Shown here piece after piece: positions 9,376 to 18,344 of a stretch of DNA of 64,000 nt. The notes below the pieces were generated by a model, which saw only the letters and a list, made by a program, of their open reading frames with translations, was not told the DNA's origin and did no database searches. This DNA comes from UBA7702 sp040776805. GTDB taxonomy: Bacteria; Bacillota; Dehalobacteriia; UBA7702. Position numbers and translations under genes: made by a program. Where the stretch lies: contig JAXGZS010000006.1 of NCBI GenBank assembly GCA_040776805.1, forward strand, positions 1 through 64,000. Reading direction: 5' to 3'. Positions within the stretch are counted from its first letter, which is position 1, and each line of letters begins with the position of its first letter.

Positions 9376-9415
9376 AAGGGAATATGCCTTATTGACTTTT
9401 AAGGCATATTCCCTT
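9376..9415. promoter_or_regulatory. Perfect 16-bp inverted repeat in the XRE divergent promoter region
   Basis: The arms AAGGGAATATGCCTTA (9376-9391) and its exact reverse complement (9400-9415) are separated by 8 bp. The repeat overlaps plausible promoter hexamers for both directions, so it is the likely operator of the adjacent XRE repressor. It lacks a T tract, which argues against a terminator. Confidence 0.6.
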
Positions 9416-9430
9416 AAAACAGGATATGAA

Positions 9431-9598
9431 GTGATCACCATGGCTGATTACAGAAAAATCAATAACCGTCTGATCATCGCCTTAAACGACATCATAGACA
9501 AGGCCAAAGCGGCGATCGAGGAAGCGGAAGAAACCATCATGGCCGACGAAGGTGATCCGCCAAAACTGTACATCGTCGTGCCAAAAGAAGACAAATGA
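9431..9598 (+). CDS. Small acidic helical protein, unknown function
   Basis: The protein has 55 residues from GTG 9431, which is 6 nt after AGGA; ATG 9440 would give 52. The middle is a predicted amphipathic helix (IIALNDIIDKAKAAIEEAEETIM) and the end is PPKLYIVVPKEDK. I recognise no family. Its position opposite the XRE repressor, with the inverted repeat between, suggests it is the regulated partner. Confidence 0.55.
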   Translation: MITMADYRKINNRLIIALNDIIDKAKAAIEEAEETIMADEGDPPKLYIVVPKEDK

Positions 9599-9660
9599 CC
9601 GGCTGAAAATGCTCCCCATCTTGAAGGGCACCCCAAAAGTCCTTCCCATAAAACATAAAA

Positions 9661-9708
9661 GAGCATTGCAAAAATCCCCAAAGGAGATTTGCAACGCCCT
9701 TCTATTTA
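9661..9708. terminator. Terminator between convergent small ORF and DUF3786 gene
   Basis: The imperfect hairpin GCATTGCAAAAATCC / GGAGATTTGCAACGC is followed by a pyrimidine/T-rich stretch on the plus strand. Confidence 0.5.
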
Positions 9709-9735
9709 TATTGTTCTGTTGTTCTTATTCTGGCC

Positions 9736-10347
9736 CTACCCTTTGATTTCCGCGGAAAGGCTTTCCAAAATATGGTTCATGGCGTAAAACATCGTTTCGA
9801 AACGCAGGTAATCCAAGGTGCAAGCATCCCAAAGAAAGCGCAGCGTCGGCAGAAGCTCCTCATCGCTGTTCCAAAAACGAAAAACCACGGGGAAAAAAGG
9901 AAAGAGCGGCAAACAGTAGGCGACGTCGCCGCTGACGGCCGCCGGCTCACCTCCGTATTGGGCGCAGGCTGTTTTCAGCGCCTCGGTTTTGCCGTCAAAC
10001 TCTTTGAGGTAAGGCAGAAAGAGCCCCTCACCGGCAAACGGCGTTTTACTGAACTGTTCCATCCCCACCCAAACATTGGCACGATAGCGGTTCTTTTTGA
10101 TCCCGCAGAGCATATCAAAAATCGTCATGGCTTCATTGAAATTCGCGTCTCTCTTACCTTCTGACAATAAACGCTCCACACGACCGGTATTACGGTCAAT
10201 ACGGTATGGCCGATCCAAAAAGGTAATGTAGAGAAAATCCGCATCGGCTCTGAGACCGCAGGTTTCGATCATTTCCTCCTGGGGGTAACGAAGAAACTCC
10301 TTTTCCGCCCGGGATTTTGTCTTTTCATAATTATTCTCTTCCGACAC
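9736..10347 (-). CDS. DUF3786-type protein
   Basis: The protein has 203 residues. The C-terminal half (GDVAYCLPLFPFFPVVFRFWNSDEELLP, then LRFLWDACTLDYLRFETMFYAMNHI) matches my memory of DUF3786 proteins, a family of unknown biochemical function common in anaerobes. The stop codon is TAG (9736-9738), one of three amber stops in the window; the next in-frame stop is a TAA at 9706-9708, ten codons on. It has no operon partner. Confidence 0.65.
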   Translation of the reverse strand: MSEENNYEKTKSRAEKEFLRYPQEEMIETCGLRADADFLYITFLDRPYRIDRNTGRVERLLSEGKRDANFNEAMTIFDMLCGIKKNRYRANVWVGMEQFSKTPFAGEGLFLPYLKEFDGKTEALKTACAQYGGEPAAVSGDVAYCLPLFPFFPVVFRFWNSDEELLPTLRFLWDACTLDYLRFETMFYAMNHILESLSAEIKG

Positions 10348-10995
10348 AGGGTCTCACCTCTTTCCTCCTCTTATTATAGCAGCGGAGTACGGTATTGCAA
10401 ATGAAAAAGAACTGCCGCGAAAGCACAAAGAAATCGGCGACAGCCCCATAAAGTAAATATCCCGTCATCATCGAAAAATGATCATGACGGGTAAAAAGAG
10501 AGAAACTCTTCTTGTTTTGTTTGTCTACCGCTCTTTTTAACGCAGCATGATGACGGGAGAGAGCAAAACTCCAGTGATCTGACCTGCGATTCGGGAGAAC
10601 GCAAAAGCAAGAATAAAAACTAAAAAGGAGAGGAATATTTCCATTTCGCTTGAGCGTCTGCTTTTTGCCGCTCCATGGTTCCCGGAATAAGAACTCCCCG
10701 GTAGCACTGACCAACAATCCGACAGTACACAAACAAAATCGAAAACAAAATAAAGGGTATTACTTTACAAAAGAACCGAGGATTCCCGACGGCAGAAGCC
10801 GTTTCGGGAAAAACAGAAGATCCAATTGGATGTGTTTTAGCTCATAACCGCTTCCCATCAGATTCCTATTTTTCTCCCGGGGATTACTATATCACAAAAA
10901 AGAATGATTGCATAATGCCATCTTTTATTGTAAGATATAAAGTATGCTTTATATATCGCTTATAGGGAAAGAAATACGTCCACGGAGGATGAATT
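10348..10995. other. Non-coding stretch with several hairpins
   Basis: No convincing gene lies here. An ORF on the minus strand (10331-10732) has no ribosome binding site, no recognisable family and an odd composition. Two strong hairpins are visible: CCCGTCATCAT / ATGATCATGACGGG near 10470-10500 and CCCGACGGC / GCCGTTTCGGG near 10786-10809. The right end carries the promoter of the LysR gene. A structured leader or small RNA is possible but I match it to no known class. Confidence 0.5.
10908..10936 (+). promoter_or_regulatory. Candidate promoter of the LysR gene
   Basis: TTGCAT and TAAGAT are separated by 17 bp, about 60 bp before the GTG start. Confidence 0.45.
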
Positions 10996-11883
10996 GTGAC
11001 AAAGGAACAGCTTGAAGCATTTTTGGAAATTGTACGCTGCGGCAGTATCTCTGCGGCGGCGGAAAAATTCTTCATCACGCAACCAGCCCTGAGCCGCCGG
11101 ATCAGCGTATTGGAAGAAGAGTTGGGCTATACCTTGTTCTGCCGCCAAAAAGGCAACCGGAAAACCGTGTTAACCCCCGCGGGCAAAGTCTTTTTACCCA
11201 TTGCCCGCAGATCACTGCTGCTTTGGAAGGAAGCGGTGGCCGTACCGTCGCTCTTAGACAAAGCCGCCCTGAACATTACCGCGGTGAGCAGTATAACCGA
11301 CGCGATTTTAGCCAGCGTTTTTAAAAACTATTTGGCGGAAAACCCGTCTTACAAAATCCGCTCCACCTCTTGCCACGCCATGGAGGGATACCGCTACGTG
11401 GAAAGAGGCAGTTCCGATGTGGCCCTTGTCACCAGAGAGCTTTTTTTCGCCAATATCACCGCCATGCCCGCTTTTCGCGAAAAGATGGTGCTTGTCACCA
11501 ACAAGAAAGCGGATTATCCCCAGGTGATGAAACCGCGGCAGCTTGATCCCAGCAAGGAGCTAAGAGTTCCCTGGATGCTGGAGTACGACGATTGGCATGA
11601 TAAATGGTTTCCCCCCGTTGCTCTGCCCATGGTTTATATCGATCAGTTGTCCATCCTGGAAGACTTCCTAAACGGAGAGAATTGGAGCATCATGCCGATT
11701 TCCGCCGCCAAAAAGTTGTATCGTAAGGACGTCGTCATCGGGGAAATCTTAAACCCTCCCCCGGACAGGGTCACTTATTACCTGCAACGCAGGGACGACC
11801 AGCGGGACGCCATCCAAAAATTCCTCACTTGTCTGCATCAGGAGATCTCTCATATTGAGGGTGTCACTTCCTATTTAAAATAA
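10996..11883 (+). CDS. LysR-family transcriptional regulator
   Basis: The protein has 295 residues from GTG 10996, 7 nt after GGAGG. The N-terminal winged helix is standard (FLEIVRCGSISAAAEKFFITQPALSRRISVLEEELG), followed by a periplasmic-binding-protein-like effector domain. The usual divergent target gene is not obvious: upstream is the 650-bp non-coding stretch and then the DUF3786 gene. The target and inducer are unknown. Confidence 0.9.
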   Translation: MTKEQLEAFLEIVRCGSISAAAEKFFITQPALSRRISVLEEELGYTLFCRQKGNRKTVLTPAGKVFLPIARRSLLLWKEAVAVPSLLDKAALNITAVSSITDAILASVFKNYLAENPSYKIRSTSCHAMEGYRYVERGSSDVALVTRELFFANITAMPAFREKMVLVTNKKADYPQVMKPRQLDPSKELRVPWMLEYDDWHDKWFPPVALPMVYIDQLSILEDFLNGENWSIMPISAAKKLYRKDVVIGEILNPPPDRVTYYLQRRDDQRDAIQKFLTCLHQEISHIEGVTSYLK

Positions 11884-11890
11884 AAACAAC

Positions 11891-11920
11891 GGCAGGCGCT
11901 TTTCCTTAGCGCCTGCCTTA
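11891..11920. terminator. Shared terminator of the LysR and tuf genes
   Basis: GGCAGGCGCT and AGCGCCTGCC form a perfect 10-bp stem with a T/A-rich 3' side in both directions, between convergent genes. Confidence 0.85.
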
Positions 11921-11961
11921 TTTATTCATATTCTCTTCTTCATCTTTTTCTCTGCGGAGAT

Positions 11962-13164
11962 TTATTCGATGACATCGGAGACGACGCCGGAACCAACGGT
12001 TCTGCCGCCTTCGCGAATGGCGAAACGGAGACCCGCTTCAATGGCGATGGGGGTGATCAGCTCGATGGTCATTTTGATGTTATCACCGGGCATCACCATT
12101 TCCACGCCTTCCGGCAGCATGGCCACACCGGTCACGTCCGTTGTTCTGAAGTAGAACTGAGGACGGTAGCCGTTGAAGAAGGGCGTATGACGGCCGCCTT
12201 CTTCCTTGGTCAGCACGTATACTTCACTATGGAATTTCGTATGGGGATGAATCGAATTGGGCTTCGCCAATACCTGGCCGCGTTCCACTTCTTTTCTTTC
12301 CACACCACGCAGCAGGCAACCGATGTTTTCGCCGGCTTCCGCGTAGTCCATCATTTTACGGAACATTTCCACGCCGGTGACCACGGTCTTCCGGCTTTCT
12401 TCCTGTAAACCGACGATCTGCACTTCGTCGCCGACTTTCACCTGACCGCGTTCCACACGGCCCGTGACCACGGTGCCGCGGCCGGTGATGGTGAAGACGT
12501 CTTCAATGGGCATTAAGAAAGGTTTGTCGGTATCACGTTCCGGAGTGGGCACGTAGCTGTCTACCGCGTCCATCAATTCCCAGATCTTACCGCACCATTT
12601 GCAGTCTCTTTCGCCGCAGCCGCATTCACCGGCTTTCAGCGCAGAACCGGAAATGATCGGAATATCGTCCCCGGGGAACTCGTATTCGCTGAGCAATTCC
12701 CGGACTTCCATTTCTACCAATTCCATCAATTCTTCATCATCCACCTGATCCGCTTTGTTCAGGAAGACCACGATGTAATGAACGCCAACCTGGCGGGCCA
12801 ATAAAATATGTTCTCTCGTCTGAGGCATGGGGCCGTCAGCAGCGGAAACCACTAAGATCGCGCCGTCCATCTGGGCTGCGCCGGTGATCATGTTCTTCAC
12901 ATAGTCGGCGTGGCCCGGGCAGTCCACGTGGGCATAGTGTCTTTTTTCCGTTTCATATTCCACATGGGACGTGTTGATGGTGATACCGCGTTCTCTTTCT
13001 TCCGGCGCCGCGTCAATTTCCGCGTAACTTCTCACCTGGGCACCGCCTGCTTTGGCCAGGCAAGTCGTGATCGCTGCCGTCAGCGTTGTTTTCCCATGGT
13101 CCACGTGACCGATGGTTCCGATGTTTACATGGGGTTTTGTACGTTCAAATTTTTGTTTCGCCAT
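11962..13164 (-). CDS. tuf: Elongation factor Tu with a four-cysteine insert
   Basis: The protein has 400 residues and is full length. It carries GTP-binding motifs GHVDHGKTT, DCPGH and NKAD plus domains II and III, and delivers aminoacyl-tRNA to the ribosome. After GSALKAG the G domain contains a short insert with cysteines at about 181, 183, 188 and 191 (C-x-C-x4-C-x2-C), where common EF-Tu has a plain acidic loop; a bound zinc is possible. The gene is solitary, away from rpsL-rpsG-fusA, has a near-consensus promoter and ends at a bidirectional terminator. An AGGAGG lies 12 nt before ATG. Confidence 0.97.
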   Translation of the reverse strand: MAKQKFERTKPHVNIGTIGHVDHGKTTLTAAITTCLAKAGGAQVRSYAEIDAAPEERERGITINTSHVEYETEKRHYAHVDCPGHADYVKNMITGAAQMDGAILVVSAADGPMPQTREHILLARQVGVHYIVVFLNKADQVDDEELMELVEMEVRELLSEYEFPGDDIPIISGSALKAGECGCGERDCKWCGKIWELMDAVDSYVPTPERDTDKPFLMPIEDVFTITGRGTVVTGRVERGQVKVGDEVQIVGLQEESRKTVVTGVEMFRKMMDYAEAGENIGCLLRGVERKEVERGQVLAKPNSIHPHTKFHSEVYVLTKEEGGRHTPFFNGYRPQFYFRTTDVTGVAMLPEGVEMVMPGDNIKMTIELITPIAIEAGLRFAIREGGRTVGSGVVSDVIE

Positions 13165-13226
13165 TTTTGGTGGGAACCTCCTGAAATAATGATATGTTGA
13201 TGATATACAGATCTACAGTTACGGTT

Positions 13227-13255
13227 ATCATATTAAATTTTAACTGTTCTGTCAA
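13227..13255 (-). promoter_or_regulatory. Strong promoter of tuf
   Basis: On the minus strand TTGACA (13255-13250) and TATGAT (13232-13227) are separated by exactly 17 bp. Confidence 0.85.
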
Positions 13256-13277
13256 TAAGAATTTGCAAAGGAAACCC

Positions 13278-15080
13278 TCATTTTTTCAGGGTCTCCTCCA
13301 ACTCTTGAAGCCGCTCCCGAAACAGCGTAAAGACGCCGGGAATGGTCTCCTTTGCCGTTAAATCAACGCCGGCTTTTTTCAGCAGATCATTGGGATCCTC
13401 CAAACTGCCGCTTTGCAAAAAGGCAAGGTATTTTTCCACAGCCCCGGCTTCCCCGGCGAGAATTTTCCCGGCGATATATTGAGCGGCGGCAAAACTGGTG
13501 GCGTATTTATAAACGTAGAAACCGTTATAAAAGTGGGGAATTCTGGCCCATTCCATGGCGATTTCTTCATCGTAAACCACGCTGTCGCCGAAATAATCAC
13601 GGTTCAGCTGCAGATAGATTTCAGAGAAATCATCGGCGGTGAGGGTTTCCATTTTTTCCGCCCGCTCATGTATAATCTTCTCAAATTCCGCGAACATGGT
13701 CTGCCGGAATACGGTGCCGCGGAACTCTTCCAAGTACTGATTGAGCAAAAAGGCCTTTTCCTTTTTGTCCCGGGAGGTTTTTAACAGATAGGCGGCCAAC
13801 AGCGTTTCGTTGACCGTAGACGCCACTTCCGCCACGAAAATGCGGTAGTAGGCGTATTGATAGGGCTGATGGTGCCAAGAATAATAGGAATGGAGAGAAT
13901 GGCCCAGTTCGTGGGCAAGGGTAAAAACGCTGTTGAGATTGTTCTGATAGCTCATCAGCACATAGGGATTGGTATTATAGACGCCCCAGGAATAGGCGCC
14001 GGAGGTCTTCCCCTCGGTTTCCCAGATATCAAGCCAACGCTCATCCCTTGCTTTTTGCAGCAGGCCGACGTATTCCTCACCCAAAGGCGACAGGGCTTTT
14101 TTGATGGTTTCAAACCCTTCCGTAAAGGGAATTTTACGGTCGGCGTCGGCGACGAGATGGGTATAAACGTCGTAAAAATGAAGTTCATCGACGTTTAAGA
14201 TCTCTTTGCGCAGGCGCAGATAATCCTGAAACGCGTCAAGGTTTTCTCTCACCGCCTGAATCAGATTGTCGTAAAGGGTATCGTCTACGGCATCGGCAAA
14301 GAGGGCGTCGTTTAGGGCCGAGGGATAACGGCGAACCTTGGCAAAGAACACGTCCTTTTTAACGCTGCCACTTAATGTGGCGGCGACGGTGTTGCGATAA
14401 TTTTTATAGGAGGCATATAGTCCCTGAAAAGCGTCTTTTCTGACGCGGCGGTCTTTGCTCTCCATCAATTTGATGAAATTGCCGTGGGAGATTCGGATGG
14501 TTCCCCCGTCTTCGTCCTTGATTTCGGGAAATTCCAAGTCGGCCTCGTTAAACATGGTGAAGGCGTTTTGGGCGCTTTCCGCCATTTCCCCCGTCATGGC
14601 CAAAATTTCTTCTTCTCGAAGACTCAGGGTATGGGGGGCGAAGCGCAGCAAATCCTCGAACATCCTCGTATAGGGGCGCAGCGGTTCGTAGGAGGCGATC
14701 AGCTCTTTGATTTTCTCCTCACCGGCGGCCAGGATCTCCGGCACAAAGAAAGCGGACTTTTCCGAAGCCTTGACCATCAGCGCCATGGCCCGGTCACGCA
14801 GTCCCTGGTAACGGTTGACGCGGTTATCCTCATCCAGCTTCATTTTGGCGTAGACAAAAAGGTCGTCTAAGATCAGCTCCAATGCTTCATGGGCTTTCAA
14901 ATAGCCGTAGAGGGTTTCCCCGCTTTCCGTCAATTTCCCCTGATACCCGGGAAGCTCTTTTAACTGCGCCTTTGCAGCGGTAAAATCTCTTTCCCAAGCC
15001 TCACTGTTTTGGTAAATCTTTTCCAGATCCCAGCGATCGCTTTCCGGAATTTCCGTTCTCTTTTTCGGTTTTTCTGCCAT
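13278..15080 (-). CDS. pepF: Oligoendopeptidase F (M3B metallopeptidase)
   Basis: The protein has 600 residues, the usual family length. The zinc-binding HEXXH motif is present as TLAHELGHSLHS, with the downstream glutamate in VAEVASTVNETL. The ATG at 15080 is chosen because AAAGGA precedes it by 6 nt; the longer ORF starting at 15161 has an atypical N-terminus. The enzyme hydrolyses short peptides in the cytoplasm. It appears monocistronic and is transcribed away from the YkgJ-like gene. Confidence 0.95.
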   Translation of the reverse strand: MAEKPKKRTEIPESDRWDLEKIYQNSEAWERDFTAAKAQLKELPGYQGKLTESGETLYGYLKAHEALELILDDLFVYAKMKLDEDNRVNRYQGLRDRAMALMVKASEKSAFFVPEILAAGEEKIKELIASYEPLRPYTRMFEDLLRFAPHTLSLREEEILAMTGEMAESAQNAFTMFNEADLEFPEIKDEDGGTIRISHGNFIKLMESKDRRVRKDAFQGLYASYKNYRNTVAATLSGSVKKDVFFAKVRRYPSALNDALFADAVDDTLYDNLIQAVRENLDAFQDYLRLRKEILNVDELHFYDVYTHLVADADRKIPFTEGFETIKKALSPLGEEYVGLLQKARDERWLDIWETEGKTSGAYSWGVYNTNPYVLMSYQNNLNSVFTLAHELGHSLHSYYSWHHQPYQYAYYRIFVAEVASTVNETLLAAYLLKTSRDKKEKAFLLNQYLEEFRGTVFRQTMFAEFEKIIHERAEKMETLTADDFSEIYLQLNRDYFGDSVVYDEEIAMEWARIPHFYNGFYVYKYATSFAAAQYIAGKILAGEAGAVEKYLAFLQSGSLEDPNDLLKKAGVDLTAKETIPGVFTLFRERLQELEETLKK

Positions 15081-15149
15081 AACATATCCTTTCCGTTTCA
15101 TACCGTTATTTTTTTCTCCAAACATCCTTTGTCTCGCCAAAAAATAGGC

Positions 15150-15178
15150 TTGCGAAAACACCTGTGATTCATTATGAT
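15150..15178 (+). promoter_or_regulatory. Promoter of the YkgJ-like gene, implying a leaderless start
   Basis: TTGCGA (15150-15155) and TATGAT (15173-15178) are separated by 17 bp. The predicted transcription start, 7 nt after the -10 box, coincides with the A of the ATG at 15185. Confidence 0.5.
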
Positions 15179-15184
15179 TAACCT

Positions 15185-15794
15185 ATGGAAGATAAAAAAC
15201 AACCTTTCAAGATTGAACTCCTGTCCATGGAAGACGGTTTCGCTTACGATATCACCCTTCTTGACGAAAACGCTACCGTCGGCCAGTACATGGACGCCCT
15301 CGACGCCTTCCTTGAGGAGAAGGTCGCCCCCTGTATCGGCTGTGATCTCTGCTGCAAACAACGAATCCCCCTGACCTTGCCGGATCTTTACGCATGCCGG
15401 CAGCAAACGGGAAGATATCGCGGCCTTTCTCAAAGAGAAAACCGTGATCCGCAAAAGCGGTGCGGTTTACGACATACAGCTTGCCCAAAGGGACGACGGC
15501 AGTTGTGTCTACCTGGATCAGCAAAACCAATGCTGTCTCAATCATGGCTGCCGCAGCCTGGTCTGTCACACCTATATCTGTCTGCCCCAGACAAAACGGG
15601 CCAGAGACCTTAGGGAAGAGCTGATCAACAATGGGGAGGACGCCTTGATCGGCGCCGTCTTTGCCCTAAGGCTTTTAGAGGATCCCCAAGGTTCCAAAAA
15701 CTACCGGGTAAACCCTCTTTGGCAGGATAAATCCTTCGCTGAAATCAAGCTGAAGGAAGTGCTGTCCCCGTCAGTTTATGAAGCGCTGCTTTGA
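15185..15794 (+). pseudogene. YkgJ-family cysteine-cluster protein, frameshifted
   Basis: The first 70 residues (from ATG 15185) contain CIGCDLCCKQ, the CxxCxxCC start of the YkgJ zinc/iron-chelating family. Near 15380-15400 the homologous frame moves by one: from there REDIAAFLKEKTVIRKSGAVYDI continues through GSCVYLDQQNQCCLNHGCRSLVCHTYIC, the rest of the cysteine cluster, to a TGA at 15794. One extra base (or two missing) explains the break. Both halves look intact, so a recent mutation or a sequence error is more likely than old decay. The 3' end overlaps the convergent gene by 50 bp. Confidence 0.75.
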
Positions 15795-16506
15795 TTTCCA
15801 GCGTGGTTTCCGCCATAAAATCATCGTAGAGAGGTTCAATGATTTCCGCGGCTCTGCCGATCAGTTCCACAAGATCCCCTTCTTTGCAGCCCACAATGTT
15901 GTGACGGCGCTTTAAGGAGGCGCTGAATTTTTCCGCCATACCTTTGAGATCGTTGCCGTCGAGGCTGTAAAAATCGGAAACAACGGTGAACATTTCTCGG
16001 ATGCGTTCACCGGGCTGCTGCAGATAATCCCCGAGAAAATCGCCGCAAAAAGGCTTCCCCGCTACGGGCAACGCGGTGATCAAGGTTTCTGCGATCCGGG
16101 GGCAGCGTCGTTCGGTCACGACGTCGAAACCCATTTCGATGATGTTGTGGGTTTTCCACAAGGCCATCTGCGTCGGCAATTGACAGGCCGCCGCCACCTC
16201 GTCAACAATGGCCCCGCCTTGCTGAAAACAAAAACCGGGGCGGCTGCCGTGGTATTCCTCGTCGGCGTAAAAATCAATCCCCGGCAAAGCGGTGCCGTGG
16301 GTCAGAGCGCCGAGGACGAAATCCATCTGGGAAACGTCCTTTTCCCGGACGTAATGATACATATCGATGCCCATTTCATGGCAAAGATTACGGCCCAACC
16401 CCAGGTAGGAGCCGTAGTCGGGGAAAAGCGCGCCCAGGGCCGTCTCTTTGTTTTCGTATCCCAAAACCGTTTTTGCCGTATATAAATGTGTCAAAGGAAA
16501 CATCAT
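15745..16506 (-). CDS. Hypothetical protein, possibly zinc-dependent phospholipase C-like
   Basis: The protein has 253 residues. The pattern of histidines and acids (LTHLYTAKTVL, LGALFPDYGSYLG, CHEMGIDMYHYV, LGALTHGTALPG, KTHNIIEMGFDVV) recalls all-helical metal-dependent phosphohydrolases such as the phospholipase C / S1-P1 fold, but I cannot confirm it. No signal peptide is seen. A GAAAGGG site precedes the start codons ATG-ATG. It overlaps the end of the YkgJ-like gene on the other strand. Confidence 0.6.
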   Translation of the reverse strand: MMFPLTHLYTAKTVLGYENKETALGALFPDYGSYLGLGRNLCHEMGIDMYHYVREKDVSQMDFVLGALTHGTALPGIDFYADEEYHGSRPGFCFQQGGAIVDEVAAACQLPTQMALWKTHNIIEMGFDVVTERRCPRIAETLITALPVAGKPFCGDFLGDYLQQPGERIREMFTVVSDFYSLDGNDLKGMAEKFSASLKRRHNIVGCKEGDLVELIGRAAEIIEPLYDDFMAETTLEIKAALHKLTGTALPSA

Positions 16507-16604
16507 AACCCTTTCTCTATTTTCATAGTATGGATCGTTTCTTTCATCTTAAAACATTTTTTGCCATTTGACAAGTGGACTGTCGTTCCCCTTTTGGAGG
16601 CGTC

Positions 16605-17654
16605 ATGAAAATTAATCCGCAAACCATCTTCAATAAAAACACCCTTTTTGATCTGTCCGTGATCTTAGTGGGTTCTTTTTTATGGGTCGTCGCCATCAAC
16701 GCTTTGCTGGTGCCAAATGCCCTGCTTTCCGGCGGTTTCACCGGGATCGCCATCATCGTCAACAATTTTTGGCCGGCGATTCCGCTTTCCGTCGGCGTCT
16801 ACGTCCTGAATATCCCCGCCTTGCTCTGGGCATTCAAAGAACTGAACAAACGGTTTTTAATCTATACGGGTTTTGCCGTTACCGTTCAGTCCCTGTTCAT
16901 ACAGCTGCTGGAGGACATCCCTTATTACAGCGGTGAGCCCCTGCTGGCGGCCATTTTTGCCGGAGTATTGGGAGGTATTGGCGGCGGCGCGGTCATTCGC
17001 CGCAGCGGCAGCAGCGGCGGCACCGATATCATCGGCATCATCGTCAAAAAGAAGTGGGGCTACAGCGTCGGCACCGTCGGTTTGATTTTCAATATTTTTG
17101 TCCTCTCCGCCTGCGCCTTTCTCTACGGCCTGGAAATCGCCATGTATACGGTGATCTTCATCGCCATCTGCTCCATGGCCACGGATAAAGCCATCCAGGG
17201 GATCAGCAAACGATATACGGCGATGATCATTACCCGCCATCCCAACCAAATGAAAACGGCGATCTTTGACCGCCTCCACCGAGGCGTCACCTTCATCCAC
17301 GGCAAGGGCGCTTTTTCCGGCGATCAGAAGGATATCCTCTACTGCGCCATCAATCAGTATGAATTGGCCATGCTCAAAGATATGCTCTATACCATTGATC
17401 CCGACGCCTTTATGACCATCACGGAGACAACGGAAATTTACGGGCACTTCCGCAACACCTTCAAAGAAACAACAATGCTCACCGCGGCGGAAATGGAAAA
17501 CAACGCTTTAAACGATGTATTGGGGGCCTATACTGCCTCCATTGACAAAAAACGGCCCATCGTGGAAATCATCGATAAGGACCGGGAAGTCGTCGAGATC
17601 GTTGAAGAAGAAAACAGCGACGCGGAAACCATTGAGGACGATGAAGGCCGGTAA
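16605..17654 (+). CDS. YitT family membrane protein (DUF161 + DUF2179)
   Basis: The protein has 349 residues from ATG 16605, 4 nt after GGAGG. Five or six membrane segments contain the family motif NALLVPNALLSGGFTGIAII and a glycine-rich GSSGGTDIIG. A cytoplasmic DUF2179 domain follows (about residues 210-285), then an acidic tail rich in Glu and Asp. YitT proteins are inner-membrane proteins of uncertain transport function. The tail is longer than usual. Confidence 0.88.
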   Translation: MKINPQTIFNKNTLFDLSVILVGSFLWVVAINALLVPNALLSGGFTGIAIIVNNFWPAIPLSVGVYVLNIPALLWAFKELNKRFLIYTGFAVTVQSLFIQLLEDIPYYSGEPLLAAIFAGVLGGIGGGAVIRRSGSSGGTDIIGIIVKKKWGYSVGTVGLIFNIFVLSACAFLYGLEIAMYTVIFIAICSMATDKAIQGISKRYTAMIITRHPNQMKTAIFDRLHRGVTFIHGKGAFSGDQKDILYCAINQYELAMLKDMLYTIDPDAFMTITETTEIYGHFRNTFKETTMLTAAEMENNALNDVLGAYTASIDKKRPIVEIIDKDREVVEIVEEENSDAETIEDDEGR

Positions 17655-17709
17655 TTTCCAATTCCCTGATTTATTCCGGAACGAAAATAAAATAGAATGT
17701 AATCGAGAG

Positions 17710-17734
17710 GGTCTGCACGGTCACGTGCAGACCT
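17710..17734 (+). terminator. Hairpin after the YitT gene
   Basis: GGTCTGCAC and GTGCAGACC arms form a strong stem followed by a short T run. Confidence 0.6.
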
Positions 17735-17861
17735 TTAGGCTGTCGACAAAATAACAGATCATGGAGAAACCCCATGGCGCAAAGGGGCAATCGATACCGA
17801 TGATATGCGCAAAACAACCACTTACCTAAATTCTATGGAAAACAACGCCTTTTTCCCATAT

Positions 17862-17875
17862 ACTGTGATTACAGT
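17862..17875. promoter_or_regulatory. Inverted repeat in the LytTR promoter
   Basis: ACTGT-N4-ACAGT overlaps a TATACT -10-like box (17859-17864) and lies 15 bp before the LytTR gene. A role in autoregulation is inferred from position only. Confidence 0.35.
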
Positions 17876-17890
17876 GAGATTGGAGGTGAC

Positions 17891-18334
17891 ATGATGCAGG
17901 TTGAAATAAAGATTGACAAAAAATGTACTGAGCCGAAGATAATCATTTTGACCGACAAAATGACCGATGAAATAAACGAGCTTATCAAAAGGATTTCTGA
18001 GCAGACGCCCTTTGTTTTGGTGGGTTTTAAAAACAGTGAGGCCGTCATTCTTCACCCCGATAACATCATCCAGATTTACGCTGCCAATCAAAAAGTCTAC
18101 GCTGTAACCGATGGCGGTGACTATACGGTGAGGCTACGACTATATGAGATCGAAGAACGGCTTTATCCCCTGGGCTTTGTACGGATATCCGGTTCGGAAA
18201 TCATCAATTTGAAAAAAGCAAAAGGCTTTGACCTGGGTTTCTCCGGAACCATTTGCGTCAGTTTTCAAAATGGCGCAACTGCTTATGTTTCAAGGCGTTA
18301 TGTCGCGAAAATCAAGCGAGTATTGGGAATTTGA
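17891..18334 (+). CDS. LytTR DNA-binding domain regulator
   Basis: The protein has 147 residues. The C-terminal 100 residues form a LytTR domain (IIQIYAANQKVYAVTDGGDYTVRLRLYEIEERLYPLGFVRISGSEIINLKKAK). There is no receiver domain, as usual for the stand-alone LytTR proteins paired with DUF3021. GGAGG precedes ATG 17891/17894. It is followed after 10 bp by a DUF3021 membrane protein gene, the classic pair in which the membrane protein antagonises the regulator. Confidence 0.9.
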   Translation: MMQVEIKIDKKCTEPKIIILTDKMTDEINELIKRISEQTPFVLVGFKNSEAVILHPDNIIQIYAANQKVYAVTDGGDYTVRLRLYEIEERLYPLGFVRISGSEIINLKKAKGFDLGFSGTICVSFQNGATAYVSRRYVAKIKRVLGI

Positions 18335-18344
18335 GGTGAGTAAA

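Noticed and set aside
10331..10732. 133-residue ORF on the minus strand
   Set aside because: It has no ribosome binding site, no recognisable family and overlaps the start of the DUF3786 gene; composition looks non-coding.
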